A stretch of DNA of 64,000 nt from Acidimicrobiia bacterium (GTDB lineage: Bacteria > Actinomycetota > Acidimicrobiia > Acidimicrobiales > Poriferisodalaceae): positions 1 to 64,000 of the forward strand of contig JAJEBN010000099.1 of NCBI GenBank assembly GCA_022822525.1, in the 5' to 3' direction. The notes below the pieces were generated by a model. It was given only the letters and a program-made list of their open reading frames with translations. It had not been told where the DNA came from and made no database searches. This document shows positions 30,609 through 41,015 of the stretch, piece by piece. How positions within the stretch are numbered: the first letter of the stretch is position 1; each line of letters opens with the position of its first letter. The translations under genes were made by a program, and so were the position numbers.

Positions 30609-31982
30609 TCAGCCCCAGAGGCTGTCGACCACGTCGAGCCACAGCTGGGTGGTGAGTGCCAGCGACTCGACGTCGATGCGCTCGTCGTTCCCGTGGAACC
30701 GGGCGCCGTAGTCGCCGCCGTCGAGCTCGGGACTGAACAGGCCGGCGCCGTATGCGATGGCGCCCATGTCCCGATACACCCGGGAGTCGGTGAACCCGAT
30801 GATGAGCTGCGGGGTCAGCCGGGCCGTGGGGAAGCGGCGCCCCACCGCCACCTCCAGCGCGTCCCACAGCGGCGTCTCCACCCGGCTCACCGAGGCCGGG
30901 TCGTTCATGATGATCTCCACCTCAACCTGGTCAGCCAGATCACCGAGGGCCTCGTCGAGATGCGCCTGCACCTCCGCAGCGCCCTCGCCGGGCAGCGTCC
31001 GCACGTCCACCTCGATGTCGACGTGATCGGGGATGACGTTCGTCTTCATGGCGGTGGGCGCCCCCAGGACGTTCGGCGAGAACGATGTGTGGGTGCACGA
31101 GTACAGGTGAGCGGCCGCTGACGCGCTCGGATGGGCGTCGAGCCAGTCCTCGATGAGGTTCTCGTCGAGCATGATGGCCTTGGTCTCGTCGTCGACGCCC
31201 AGCGTGTCGACCTGCTCGCGCCACAGCTCGTGGAACTTCGGCGGTGGCCGGTACTCCGAGATCCGGTGCACTACTGCGGCGGCCTTCACCAGGGCGTTGT
31301 CCTGCCGGAACGGACGCGAGCCGTGGCCGGGCACGCCCCGCACTCGCAGTCGCCGCCACGCCACGCCCTTCTCGCCGATGTTCATGCCGATGAACGGGGC
31401 GTCGGGCGAGCCCGAGTGCAGGCCGCCGTTCTCGGTCAGCACGTAGTCGGCGCCGATGACATCCCAGTGGTTCTCGGCCATCCAGCGAGCGCCGTAATTC
31501 GAACCGGCTTCTTCGTCGGCACAGGCGAAATAGATGAGGTCGCCCTTGGGCCGGTAGCCGGTCAGGGCCAGGTGCCGCATTGCCACCGCCATCGAGGAGG
31601 TGAGGTTGAGCATGTCGACGGCGCCGCGGCCCCAGACTTCGCCGTCGATGAGCTCCCCGCCGAAGGGGTCGCGGCTCCAGCCGTCACGATTCACCGGCAC
31701 CACGTCGGTGTGGCCCATCAGGCACAGGGTGGGAGCGTCCGGGTCGCTGCCTTCGATGCGGGTCACCAGCGATCGCCGGCCCGGCGCCGCGTCGAACACC
31801 TCGAGATCCAGTCCGGCGCCTTCGAGGTAGGCCTGAATGGTGTCGGAGTTGCGGACTTCGCCGCCGGAGTCGGCCGTGCCGTAGTTGACGCACTCGTTGC
31901 GGATCAGCGTTTGCAGCAGTTCGACGGTCTGGTTGGTGCGACGGTTCTCGTCGCTGGTCCCAGCAGTGAATGACTGGCTCAT
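30609..31982 (-). CDS. M20/M25/M40 family metallopeptidase
   Basis: LCLMGHTDVVPVNRDGWSRDPFGGELIDGEVWGRGAVDMLN, ACADEEAGSNYGARWM; ATG (MSQSF) at 31982. Confidence 0.92.
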   Translation of the reverse strand: MSQSFTAGTSDENRRTNQTVELLQTLIRNECVNYGTADSGGEVRNSDTIQAYLEGAGLDLEVFDAAPGRRSLVTRIEGSDPDAPTLCLMGHTDVVPVNRDGWSRDPFGGELIDGEVWGRGAVDMLNLTSSMAVAMRHLALTGYRPKGDLIYFACADEEAGSNYGARWMAENHWDVIGADYVLTENGGLHSGSPDAPFIGMNIGEKGVAWRRLRVRGVPGHGSRPFRQDNALVKAAAVVHRISEYRPPPKFHELWREQVDTLGVDDETKAIMLDENLIEDWLDAHPSASAAAHLYSCTHTSFSPNVLGAPTAMKTNVIPDHVDIEVDVRTLPGEGAAEVQAHLDEALGDLADQVEVEIIMNDPASVSRVETPLWDALEVAVGRRFPTARLTPQLIIGFTDSRVYRDMGAIAYGAGLFSPELDGGDYGARFHGNDERIDVESLALTTQLWLDVVDSLWG

Positions 31983-32032
31983 GACCTGCAACTTACGCGG
32001 CGGTGCGGGTGCGTCTGTGGTCGAATGACCCT

Positions 32033-33478
32033 ATGGACTCAGGCACCGGGAATGATGCGGGTATCTGCGGGCTGTCGGCGACGCAGATGGCGGCCATGCT
32101 GGCCGGCGGAGAGATCTCGGCGCGAGAGCTGCTGGCGGCACATCTCGAGCGCATCGAGCAGGTCAACCCTGCCCTCAACGCCATTGTCACGTTCACGCCT
32201 GAGCTGGCGGCCGAACGTGCGGCCGCTGCCGACGAAGCGCAGGCCCGAGGCGAGTCGCTGGGACTGCTGCACGGGCTGCCTGTGGCCCACAAAGACCTGG
32301 CGCTGACCGCCGGTGTGCGCACCACCATGGGCTCGCCGCTGTTCGCCGACTTCGTCCCCGACATCGATGCGCTGGTGGTGGAGCGTCAGCGAATGGCCGG
32401 CGCTGTGATGGTGGGCAAGACCAACACGCCCGAGTTCGGCGCCGGTTCGCACACGTTCAACCCGGTGTTCGGCATCACCCGCAACCCCTACGACATCGGC
32501 AAGACCTGCGGCGGTTCCAGCGGGGGCGCAGCAGTGGCGCTGGCCGCCCGGATGCTGCCGCTGTGCGATGGATCCGACTTGGGCGGCTCGCTGCGCAACC
32601 CGGCTGCGTTCTGCAACATCGTGGGCTTCCGGCCCTCGCCCGGACGGGTGCCGTCGACCACGGCGATGGATGCTTGGTTCCCGCTGGCCGTTGAGGGTCC
32701 GATGGCCCGGACAGTGGCCGACGTGGCGTTCTTCCTGCAGGCGCTGGCCGGCCCCGATGACCGCTCGCCGGTGTCGAACCAGGAGTCGCCGGATGTCTTC
32801 GCCGGCTCGCTGGAGCGGGACCTGCGCGGTGTGCGGGTGGCGTGGTCGCCTGACGCCGGCGGTCTCCCGATCGACCCGGCGGTCCGGGCGGCAACGGCAA
32901 ACGTGCCCGATGTGCTCGCCGACCTGGGCTGCGAGGTCGTCGAGGCCTGGCCCGACCTGACCGACGCCCCGCAGATCTTCCAGGCCCGCAGGGCCTGGGT
33001 GATGGCGGTCGGCTTCGGCCAGCTGCTCGAACAGCACCGGGATCAGTTCAAGGAGACGCTGGCCTGGAACATCGACAAGGGCCTGAACATGACCATGAGC
33101 GAGTACACCGACGCCTGCCGCCGCCACTCCCAACTGTTCGCCGCCGTCGACTCCTTCATGTCGCCCGACCAAGGCGGCTTCGAGTTCCTGGCGTGCCCGA
33201 CCACCCAGGTGCCGCCGTTCGACGTCGAAGTCGAGTACCCCACCGAGATCGACGGCGTCGAGTTCGAGACCTACATCGACTGGATGCGCTCCTGCAGCGA
33301 CATCACCGTCACCACCCATCCCGCCATCTCGGTGCCAGCCGGATTCACTGCCGGCGGGCTGCCCGTCGGCCTGCAGCTCGTGGGCCGCCACCGCGCCGAC
33401 CGCTCGGTGCTCGAGCTGGCCCACGCCTGGGAGTCGGCCACCCGCCACATCGACGTCCTGCCGCAGCTGCCGGGCTAG
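32033..33478 (+). CDS. Amidase (amidase signature family)
   Basis: GKTCGGSSGGAAVALAARMLPLCDGSDLGGSLRNPAAFCNIVGFRPSPGRVP. Confidence 0.94.
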   Translation: MDSGTGNDAGICGLSATQMAAMLAGGEISARELLAAHLERIEQVNPALNAIVTFTPELAAERAAAADEAQARGESLGLLHGLPVAHKDLALTAGVRTTMGSPLFADFVPDIDALVVERQRMAGAVMVGKTNTPEFGAGSHTFNPVFGITRNPYDIGKTCGGSSGGAAVALAARMLPLCDGSDLGGSLRNPAAFCNIVGFRPSPGRVPSTTAMDAWFPLAVEGPMARTVADVAFFLQALAGPDDRSPVSNQESPDVFAGSLERDLRGVRVAWSPDAGGLPIDPAVRAATANVPDVLADLGCEVVEAWPDLTDAPQIFQARRAWVMAVGFGQLLEQHRDQFKETLAWNIDKGLNMTMSEYTDACRRHSQLFAAVDSFMSPDQGGFEFLACPTTQVPPFDVEVEYPTEIDGVEFETYIDWMRSCSDITVTTHPAISVPAGFTAGGLPVGLQLVGRHRADRSVLELAHAWESATRHIDVLPQLPG

Positions 33479-33534
33479 CAAAAGGCCCGCTATTCCCGGG
33501 CCGGCGACACCGGCCGCTCGGTAGCCTGCCGCCG

Positions 33535-34605
33535 GTGTCCGAATCGAATTCCGCAGCGCCAGTGACGGCCATCGAAGCCTCCGGGCTGGTGCGCGACTTC
33601 GGTGCAAAGCGGGCGGTGGACGGGGTGGATTTGCTCGTTCACCAAGGCGAGATCTTCGGCTTCCTTGGGCCCAACGGCGCCGGCAAGAGCACGACGGTGC
33701 GCATGCTGTGCACGCTGCTGGCACCCACGGCGGGCTCAGCACGGGTGGCCGGCTATGACGTGGCCAAGAACCCTAGCGAGGTCCGCGTCCGCATCGGCGT
33801 GGCCATGCAGGAGGCCGCCCTCGACGAGAAGCAGACCGGCCGCGAGATCCTCGACCTGCAGGCCCGCTTGTACGGGCTGCGCCCCGCCGACCGGGCCTCG
33901 TCCATCTCCCAGGCCATCGACCTTGCGGACATCGGCGATGCCATCGACGACCGTGTCAGCACCTACAGCGGCGGCATGAAGCGGCGCCTCGACCTGGCGG
34001 CGTCGCTCATCCATGCACCGGAAGTGATCTTCCTCGACGAGCCCACCACCGGCCTCGACCCGGTGAGCCGTACGCAGGTCTGGGAGGAGGTGCGCCGCCT
34101 GAACAGCGAGCTGGGCGTGACGGTCTTCCTGACCACGCAGTACCTGGAGGAGGCCGACGCGCTCGCGGATCGGATCGCGATCCTGGCCGACGGCCGGATC
34201 GTGGAGCAGGGCACGCCCGCTGAGCTGAAGCGGGGTGTCGGTGCCGACGTCATCGTGGTGGATCTCGAGCCTGGCGACATCAGCAGAGCAGCAGAGGTGG
34301 CGTCGTCGGTGCCAGGTGCAGACGGTGTGACGTCGGGCAGGCTCGGCGTCACCATTGCGACATCCGACGGCGCCGGGCTGGTCGGCGCTGTGGCAGTGGC
34401 TCTGGCGAGCGCCGACGTGCATCCGACAGCGCTGACGGTGCGCACGCCGTCGCTCGATGACGTGTTTCTCCAAGCAACCGGCTACCGCATGGCCGCAGCC
34501 GAAGAGGCTGCGGCCGATGATGCAGCCGCGGCCGAAGACGCAGTCGCGGCCGAAGAGGACTCGGCCGTGGACGATGCGGTCGCAACGTCAGGAGGCGGGA
34601 GATGA
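33535..34605 (+). CDS. ABC transporter ATP-binding protein (DrrA-like) with acidic Ala/Glu/Asp tail
   Basis: GPNGAGKSTTVRMLCTLLAPTAGSARVAGYDV, SGGMKRRLDLAASLIH; low-complexity C-terminus AAEEAAADDAAAAEDAVAAEEDSAVDD. Confidence 0.9.
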   Translation: MSESNSAAPVTAIEASGLVRDFGAKRAVDGVDLLVHQGEIFGFLGPNGAGKSTTVRMLCTLLAPTAGSARVAGYDVAKNPSEVRVRIGVAMQEAALDEKQTGREILDLQARLYGLRPADRASSISQAIDLADIGDAIDDRVSTYSGGMKRRLDLAASLIHAPEVIFLDEPTTGLDPVSRTQVWEEVRRLNSELGVTVFLTTQYLEEADALADRIAILADGRIVEQGTPAELKRGVGADVIVVDLEPGDISRAAEVASSVPGADGVTSGRLGVTIATSDGAGLVGAVAVALASADVHPTALTVRTPSLDDVFLQATGYRMAAAEEAAADDAAAAEDAVAAEEDSAVDDAVATSGGGR

Positions 34606-35441
34606 CCGACGCTGCGGTGGCGCGGGGTGACGGACTCACGCCTGGTGGCGGTCTGACGCACCGTGTCAGTTTCTTGACCGACATCGCAACGATTGCGCGG
34701 CGGGCGGTGCGCAGCGTGGTGCGGGAACCCGAGTTTGTGGTCCCGGCGCTGATGATCCCCGTCTTCTTCTTCGTCGTGAACACCGGCGCACTCGAGTCGT
34801 TCGTGGAGGGTCAGGCGCCCGAGGGCAGCGGGGTGGGGCTCGACTACCGCGCGTTCCAGTTGCCGGTCGCGATCATCTTTGCCGTCACCGGCATTTCCCG
34901 GGCGAGCGTGCTCGTCATCGACATCCAGTCCGGTTATCTCGACCGGATGCTCGTCACGCCCATCCGGCGGTCCACGCTGCTGTTCGGGTTGATGGTGGCC
35001 GACATCGTTATGGCGCTCGGACTCGCGCTGTTCGTGGTGGCGATGGGCTTGGCGTTCGGGGTGTGGTTCGAGACCGGCGTCTTGGGGCTGCTGATGTTCC
35101 TGCTGCTCGCTGTTGCGTGGAGCGTGGCCTACAGCGGCATCCCGTACACCGTCGCATTGCGCACCGGGAATCCGGCGGCGGTCAACTCCTCGTTCCTGAT
35201 CTTCTTCCCGTTCGCGTTCCTGACGCCGTCGTTCTTGCCGCGCGAACTGATGAGCGGTTGGCTGAGGACAGTGTCTGCGTGGAACCCCGTCACGTACCTG
35301 ATGGAGGGGATGCGGGCCATCTTGTTCGACGGGTGGGATTGGTCGGCCATCGGCAAGGGCGCCGCGGCCATCTTCGGCCTCGCAATCGTGACCTTCTACA
35401 TCGCGTTCAGGTCGCTCGGCCGTCGCGTAGCGACGGGTTAG
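34602..35441 (+). CDS. ABC-2 type transporter permease (DrrB-like)
   Basis: Six hydrophobic segments, ATGA coupling to ATPase gene. Confidence 0.88.
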   Translation: MTDAAVARGDGLTPGGGLTHRVSFLTDIATIARRAVRSVVREPEFVVPALMIPVFFFVVNTGALESFVEGQAPEGSGVGLDYRAFQLPVAIIFAVTGISRASVLVIDIQSGYLDRMLVTPIRRSTLLFGLMVADIVMALGLALFVVAMGLAFGVWFETGVLGLLMFLLLAVAWSVAYSGIPYTVALRTGNPAAVNSSFLIFFPFAFLTPSFLPRELMSGWLRTVSAWNPVTYLMEGMRAILFDGWDWSAIGKGAAAIFGLAIVTFYIAFRSLGRRVATG

Positions 35442-35463
35442 ACGCAGCCGTCGCGTAGCAACA

Positions 35464-35481
35464 GGCTGGCGGCTACCAGCC
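35464..35481. terminator. Hairpin GGCTGG-CGGCTA-CCAGCC at convergent gene ends
   Basis: Perfect 6-bp inverted repeat spanning the stop of the MBL-fold gene. Confidence 0.35.
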
Positions 35482-36114
35482 GCGGTCGATCCACTCCTGC
35501 AGGTGCGGCGACTCGTTGCCGATGGTGGTGTCGAGGCCGTGCCCGGGCAGCACCATCGTGTCGCTTGAGAACGCCGAGAACATGCGGTGCTCGATGCTGC
35601 GGATGATCTGGTCGAAGTCTCCGCCGAAGCCGGTGGCGCCCGGCCCACCCGGGAACAGCGTGTCGCCCGTGAACAGCAGCGGAGTTCCTTCGACGTGGAA
35701 GCTCATGGATCCGGCGGTGTGGCCGGGATTGTGAATGGTGCGGATGCGCAGCCGCCCCACTTCGAGCACGGAGTCGTCTTCGAGAATCAGGTCGTAGCTG
35801 GGAAGCATCGACGAGTCCTCGGCCGTGATGGCGACCTCGATGCCGGCATCCCGCACGGCGGGCACGGCTTGGATGTGGTCCCAGTGACCGTGGGTTTCGA
35901 CGACCAGTGTCACGCCGAGCGCCCGGCACACCTCCAGCAGGCGCTCGTGCTCGTTCGCGGCGTCGATCAGCATCGCTTCGCCGGTCTCGGTGCAGCGGAT
36001 GGTGAAGACGTTGTTGTCGAAGTCGTCGGGGAAGCCGTGGGGCAGATCGCCATCGACGGGACGGACGACGTGCTTGTGGACTTCGATTCCGGTCGCGGAC
36101 CAGTGCAGAGCCAT
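35473..36114 (-). CDS. MBL-fold metallo-hydrolase
   Basis: ETHGHWDHIQ (HxHxDH), NPGHTAGS, FTGDTLF. Confidence 0.93.
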   Translation of the reverse strand: MALHWSATGIEVHKHVVRPVDGDLPHGFPDDFDNNVFTIRCTETGEAMLIDAANEHERLLEVCRALGVTLVVETHGHWDHIQAVPAVRDAGIEVAITAEDSSMLPSYDLILEDDSVLEVGRLRIRTIHNPGHTAGSMSFHVEGTPLLFTGDTLFPGGPGATGFGGDFDQIIRSIEHRMFSAFSSDTMVLPGHGLDTTIGNESPHLQEWIDRGW

Positions 36115-36189
36115 GGCTGCATCCTAAAACGCCGGCCGACGAGTGAGCCCGCTGCGGCTTCCGCAGCTAGATCCGCTGCGACGCCCGGG

Positions 36190-37935
36190 TCAGGCGGCGT
36201 CTACTCGTACGGCGACTCGGTGCCAGCCTTCGGCGCCGTCGGGACGGACGTCCTTGGGGCCTTCTGGCTGGGTCATGCCGGTGCCGTCAATGGCTCGCAC
36301 CTGCAGCGAATGTGTTCCCGCGGTGGGTGTCCAGGGCAGGTGCCACTGCACCCAGCTCTCGTCGCCCAGTGCTTCGCCGAGATCGCACTGCTGCCACGGG
36401 CCGTCGTCGACGCGGACCTCGACGCCGCTGATGCCCCGCGTGGGCGCCCAGGCGATGCCGGCAATAGCGGTCTCGGTTCCCGCCACCGGGCGGTCGCCGC
36501 TGCCAGGCACATCGATGCGACTCTGGGTCTTCATCGGTCCCCGCTTCGACCAGCCCCGGGGCACCCAGTAGCCGTCGAATGCGTCCCAGGTGGTCAGGTT
36601 GATCTCCTCGATCCACTTCACGGCCGAGACGTAGCCGTACAGTCCCGCCACGACCAGGCGAGCAGGGAAGCCATGCCTCGTCGGCAGCGGCTCGCCGTTC
36701 ATGCCGACGGCCAGCACGGCGTTGCGACCGTCGTACAGCAGCGGTGTGGGGAACCCGGCGGTCCAGTCGTCCACCGAGCGCCCGACGACCTGGTCGGCGC
36801 CCTGCTGCACGCCCGCCCGTTCGAGCAGATCCACCAGCGGCACACCTGTCCAGACGGCGTTGCCGACCAGGTTGCCGCCGACCCGGTTCGACACGCACGA
36901 CAGCGTGATGACGTGCTCTTGGAGATCCATTGCGAGGATCTCGTCGAATGTCAGCTCGTAGGGATTGTCGACCATGCCGGTGAAACTCAGCTTCCAGTTG
37001 GCAGGGTCGACCTGCGGCACGGTAAGCGCCGTGTCTATCCGGTAGAACTCGTTGTTGGGCGTCACATAGCTCGAGATGCCGACGACCTCGTCGAGCGTGT
37101 CCAGCGCGGCGACCTGGGTGGCAACCGAGGGCCCCGCCGCGGTCGTCGACGTGGGGCCCGAAGCAGTCGCCGCACTGGAGGCCGCAGTCGTGGGGGGCGG
37201 CCTTTTCGAGCTCAAATCGATGCCGGCTCGGGCAGTCTCCGCCGCGGACGGGCCGCGCACGCCCCGGCCGAGCGCGACGAGACCCACAGCCGCCACACCG
37301 GCACCGCCGATGCCGAGCAAGAATGCTCTGCGGCCGGAGTCGGGGGCCGCCTCAGGAGCCGCCTCGGCGGCGGGCGCGGGGGATGCTCGGTCATCTGCGG
37401 GCGTGGAGCGACGGGCTGGGGCGACCCTCAGCAGCAGCCTGAGCGTGAGATAGCCGAGCGCAGCGGCGGCCAGGGCAACCACCCACGAGCCCACGAACGG
37501 GCTCATCGGGTTGCGCGCAGCGGTCCAGCCGCCGATCACGCCGAACGCAGCGAACCCGGCGAACGGCACCCACCGGCGCTGTGGCGCCATCGCGCAGGCG
37601 CCCAGCAGCCCGCCGATGATCAGCGACACGCCGACGATGCCGATCGCCAGCACGGCCTTGTCTTTCTCGCCGAACAGTTCGATGCTCAGCTTCACTGCCC
37701 AGTCGGGCGAGTAGTCCACCAGTGCCTCGCCGACGGCGACCACGAGCGACGGGATCGTGTCCACCAGACCGTCGATGAACTCGCCGAATGCCAGCGCGAC
37801 TGCTGCGCCGGCCACGCCTGCCAGCAGCCCGGCGACCGAGCCAGGCCGACGGATGAGCCGGCTGATGCCCGTGCCGCCGGGGACCTCAGATGCGGAGGGC
37901 GCTGCTGCGGTGGCCTCGCCGGAACTGTCGTTCAT
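36190..37935 (-). CDS. Membrane-anchored molybdopterin-dependent oxidoreductase (sulfite oxidase-like)
   Basis: N-terminal TM segments; TLSCVSNRVGGNLVGNAVWTGVPLVDLL catalytic Cys region; C-terminal Mo-co dimerisation-like region. Confidence 0.87.
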   Translation of the reverse strand: MNDSSGEATAAAPSASEVPGGTGISRLIRRPGSVAGLLAGVAGAAVALAFGEFIDGLVDTIPSLVVAVGEALVDYSPDWAVKLSIELFGEKDKAVLAIGIVGVSLIIGGLLGACAMAPQRRWVPFAGFAAFGVIGGWTAARNPMSPFVGSWVVALAAAALGYLTLRLLLRVAPARRSTPADDRASPAPAAEAAPEAAPDSGRRAFLLGIGGAGVAAVGLVALGRGVRGPSAAETARAGIDLSSKRPPPTTAASSAATASGPTSTTAAGPSVATQVAALDTLDEVVGISSYVTPNNEFYRIDTALTVPQVDPANWKLSFTGMVDNPYELTFDEILAMDLQEHVITLSCVSNRVGGNLVGNAVWTGVPLVDLLERAGVQQGADQVVGRSVDDWTAGFPTPLLYDGRNAVLAVGMNGEPLPTRHGFPARLVVAGLYGYVSAVKWIEEINLTTWDAFDGYWVPRGWSKRGPMKTQSRIDVPGSGDRPVAGTETAIAGIAWAPTRGISGVEVRVDDGPWQQCDLGEALGDESWVQWHLPWTPTAGTHSLQVRAIDGTGMTQPEGPKDVRPDGAEGWHRVAVRVDAA

Positions 37936-38284
37936 GTCTGCCCGTTTCGCTGAAGATGCGGCTCGCCGGCAGCCAAGCCTTCCCATTGCCTCATGTCTTG
38001 TCTCCCGCTCTCATTCGCTGCGCTCACGGGCCGCTCGGGCTGCGGCTTCGCCTATCGGCTCGGCCTCCGGGTCGAGTTGGACGGGCACCGGCTGGGGGGT
38101 TGAACCGGTGTGCCCGGGTGGGGGCTGCCCGTCACGAAAGCTAACGCCCGGCTCGACGGCGAGGTTCCATCCAGATCAATCGGCCGCGGATGAGCCGATT
38201 CCGCGTCTGGGTGATAGAACTTCGCCTGACTATTGGACCGGCGTGCAGGCTGCGTCGGCGCGCAGGCTGCGTTGGCCCGGAGGG

Positions 38285-39403
38285 ATGTCCGTGAACTTTG
38301 CATTCACCGAGGAGCAGGAAGAGCTCCGCAACTTCGTTCGCTCATTCCTGGAGGACAAGTCGTCCGAGGCCACCGTGCGGGAGCTGATGGAGACCGACGA
38401 CGGCTACGACCCCGCGGTCTGGTCGCAGATGGCCGAACAGCTCGGCTTGCAGGCGCTGATCATCCCCGAGGAGTACGGGGGACAGGGCGCCAGTTATGTG
38501 GAGCTCGGCATCGTGCTCGAGGAGATGGGCCGCAGCCTGCTGTGCTCGCCCTACTTCTCGACGGTGGTGCTGGCCGGCAACGCCATCCTGCACTCGGGCA
38601 ACGAGAAGGCCAAGGAGGAGCTGCTCGAGGGCATCGCCTCCGGCGAGATCATCGCCACCTTGGCGCTGGCCGAGGCAAGCGGCAGCTGGGACGCCGACGG
38701 CATCGAGGTCGAGGCCTCGGACACGGGCGACTCGGCGACGATCAGCGGCGAGAAGATGTTCGTGACCGACGGCGGCACTGCGAACCTGTTCGTGGTGGCT
38801 GCGCGCTGCGACGGCGGCATCCACCTCTTCACGGTGGAGGGCGACGCGGACGGTCTCAGCCGCGAGAACCTCGCAACGATGGACCAAACCCGCAAGCAGG
38901 CCCGCATCACCTTCGACAACACGCCAGCCAAGCACCTGTGCGACACCGACAACTTCGCCTACATCGACCAGGTGCTCGATCTGGCTGCTGTGGCATTGGC
39001 CAACGAGCAGGTCGGCGGGGCCCAGTTCGTGCTCGACATGGCGGTGCAGTACGCCAAGGATCGGGTGCAGTTCGGCCGACCGATCGGCTCGTTCCAGGCC
39101 ATCAAGCACAAGTGCGCCGACATGCTGCTCGAGGTCGAGTCAGCCAAGTCGGCTGCCTACTACGCCGCTTGGTGCGCGTCGGAGATGAACGACGAACTGC
39201 CGTCGGTGGCGTCGCTGGCCAAGGCGTACTGCTCTGAGGCGTACTTCCACTGCGCAGCGGAGAACATTCAGATCCATGGCGGCATCGGCTTCACCTGGGA
39301 GCACCCCGCGCACCTGTACTTCAAGCGTGCCAAGAGCTCTGAGCTGATCTTCGGCGATCCCGCGTACCACCGCGAGAAGCTCGCCCAGCGCATCGGCTTG
39401 TAG
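38285..39403 (+). CDS. Acyl-CoA dehydrogenase
   Basis: MSVNFAFTEEQEELRNFVRSFLED, ALAEASGSW, IQIHGGIGFTWEHPAHLYFKRA. Confidence 0.92.
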   Translation: MSVNFAFTEEQEELRNFVRSFLEDKSSEATVRELMETDDGYDPAVWSQMAEQLGLQALIIPEEYGGQGASYVELGIVLEEMGRSLLCSPYFSTVVLAGNAILHSGNEKAKEELLEGIASGEIIATLALAEASGSWDADGIEVEASDTGDSATISGEKMFVTDGGTANLFVVAARCDGGIHLFTVEGDADGLSRENLATMDQTRKQARITFDNTPAKHLCDTDNFAYIDQVLDLAAVALANEQVGGAQFVLDMAVQYAKDRVQFGRPIGSFQAIKHKCADMLLEVESAKSAAYYAAWCASEMNDELPSVASLAKAYCSEAYFHCAAENIQIHGGIGFTWEHPAHLYFKRAKSSELIFGDPAYHREKLAQRIGL

Positions 39404-39469
39404 GCGCCACGACCAACCCACGCGGCGGCCGGTGCACCGCGCCGCACTTCGGCGGTCCGGGAGCTGTTC

Positions 39470-39928
39470 GTGATTCTCGCGGTCCTCATCATCTCGCTGG
39501 TGATCGGCTTCGTGGTCGCCGCGGGCGTGGTGGGCTCGCAGGCTCAACGGCTCGGTCGTCAGCGCCGCGAGCCCGTGTGGCGCCTCGCTGAGGCAGCGGC
39601 GTACGTCAGCGAATTGCTGCCCTATGACATCGCTGCAGGTCTGAATGCCGACGAGCTCGAAGTGCTTCTGCGCGCACATCTGAATCAACTGCAGTTCGGC
39701 CTCGGATCCCCGGCGCACGACGAGGACGCCTCGTTGCCGGACGCTGGGTCTGATCCTGGGGCCACCTCAGTTCTCGACGACCAAGCCGCCACCACCGAGC
39801 TGTACCGCGCGCTGCGCCATGAGGGTCACGAGGTCACGCTCGAGCAGGTCACCGCCGCCAGCGCGGCCCATCTGGAGTACTTGCAGCGCATCGGGGCCCT
39901 CGCCGCCGTGCGTGGTGACGGGAGCTGA
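39470..39928 (+). CDS. Conserved hypothetical protein with N-terminal TM
   Basis: Open frame, MILAVLIISLVIGFVVAAGVV membrane anchor. Confidence 0.6.
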   Translation: MILAVLIISLVIGFVVAAGVVGSQAQRLGRQRREPVWRLAEAAAYVSELLPYDIAAGLNADELEVLLRAHLNQLQFGLGSPAHDEDASLPDAGSDPGATSVLDDQAATTELYRALRHEGHEVTLEQVTAASAAHLEYLQRIGALAAVRGDGS

Positions 39929-39936
39929 GCCCCGCC

Positions 39937-40188
39937 GTGTCGCTGCCGGACGGCAGAATGTTGGTCATGGACATCCCGAGGGAGCTCGCCGGCTGCCGGT
40001 TCGTCGGCGACAAGCGGAGCCAGATCGCTTACGACATGGAATCTGAGCCAGACGATCCGGCTGTGGCACAACAGATAGCCGCCGCTGTGGCCGACATCGT
40101 GTCGGCGCAGTCCTACGCCACATTCGGACCCGACGAGCTGCCCGAGGCGCGCAACCGCGGTTACCGCCTGTCGCGGCTCTGCCGCTAG
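39937..40188 (+). CDS. Hypothetical small protein
   Basis: Open frame between flanking coding regions; no recognised family. Confidence 0.5.
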   Translation: MSLPDGRMLVMDIPRELAGCRFVGDKRSQIAYDMESEPDDPAVAQQIAAAVADIVSAQSYATFGPDELPEARNRGYRLSRLCR

Positions 40189-40250
40189 GGCACGGCCATG
40201 CGCCTCTCGTCGGCGGCGCACACGGCGTGCGCCCAACAGCCTGCAGCGAC

Positions 40251-41015
40251 GTGAGCACGAACGTCACCGAGACCGCCATCGAGGGCAGCCCGGGGCTCGC
40301 AGCGATCCTGGTGCGACCGAAACGACCTGTCCGCAGCGGACCTGCAGTGGTGCTCTGCCACGGTTTCCCGTCGATGCAGCGGCCCGGCGTGCCGAACCGC
40401 ACCTACCAGCTCTTCGCCGAGCGCATCGCCGAGGCGCAAGGCTGGACGGTGCTCGCCGTGAGCATGCGCGGCTGCGGCGAGTCCGACGGCGATTTCTCGT
40501 TGCTCGGCTGGATCGACGACATCGGCCGCTCGGTCACCCACGTGCTCTCGGAAGGCTGCCGGGGTGTGTGGCTGGTGGGCTCGACGACCGGCGGCTCGGT
40601 GGCGATCCTGGCGGCCGCCCGCGACGCCCGGATTCGCGGCGTGGCGGCGATGGCCCCCAGGGCGGATTTCGACGACTGGGCGAGCGACCCCAAGGCGTTC
40701 CTGCAGCACTGCCGCAACGTGGGAGTCATCCGATCTGACGGCTTCCCCAAATCGACGAGCGCCTGGAACCGTGAGCTGAAGCAGAACCGGGCGATGGACG
40801 CCGTGGGTGAGCTGGCTGACCGGCCGCTGCTGATCCTGCACGGCATCAACGACCGCCAGGTGCCCTACGAAGAGGCTCGCCATCTGGCTGCGGGGCACCC
40901 GAGCGCTGAGCTGCGCCTCATCGAGGGCGCCGATCACCGCATCCGTCACGACCCCCGAGCGGTGGCCATCCTGCTCGGCTGGCTGGAGCGCCAGGCAGCA
41001 GCCCAGTACGCCTAA
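40251..41015 (+). CDS. Alpha/beta hydrolase
   Basis: VVLCHGFPSMQRPG, VSMRGCGESDGDFS, LILHGINDRQVPYEEA, GADHRIR. Confidence 0.85.
   Translation: MSTNVTETAIEGSPGLAAILVRPKRPVRSGPAVVLCHGFPSMQRPGVPNRTYQLFAERIAEAQGWTVLAVSMRGCGESDGDFSLLGWIDDIGRSVTHVLSEGCRGVWLVGSTTGGSVAILAAARDARIRGVAAMAPRADFDDWASDPKAFLQHCRNVGVIRSDGFPKSTSAWNRELKQNRAMDAVGELADRPLLILHGINDRQVPYEEARHLAAGHPSAELRLIEGADHRIRHDPRAVAILLGWLERQAAAQYA

Noticed and set aside
35587-37953. 788-aa plus-strand ORF opposite the molybdopterin oxidoreductase
   Set aside because: Antisense artefact with biased composition
37757-38284. N-terminal extension of the ACAD at 38285
   Set aside because: Extension overlaps the opposite-strand oxidoreductase gene and lacks family similarity; canonical start is MSVNFAFTEEQEEL
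41012-41015. Four-nt overlap of convergent stop codons (CTAA)
   Set aside because: Real but ordinary in compact genomes
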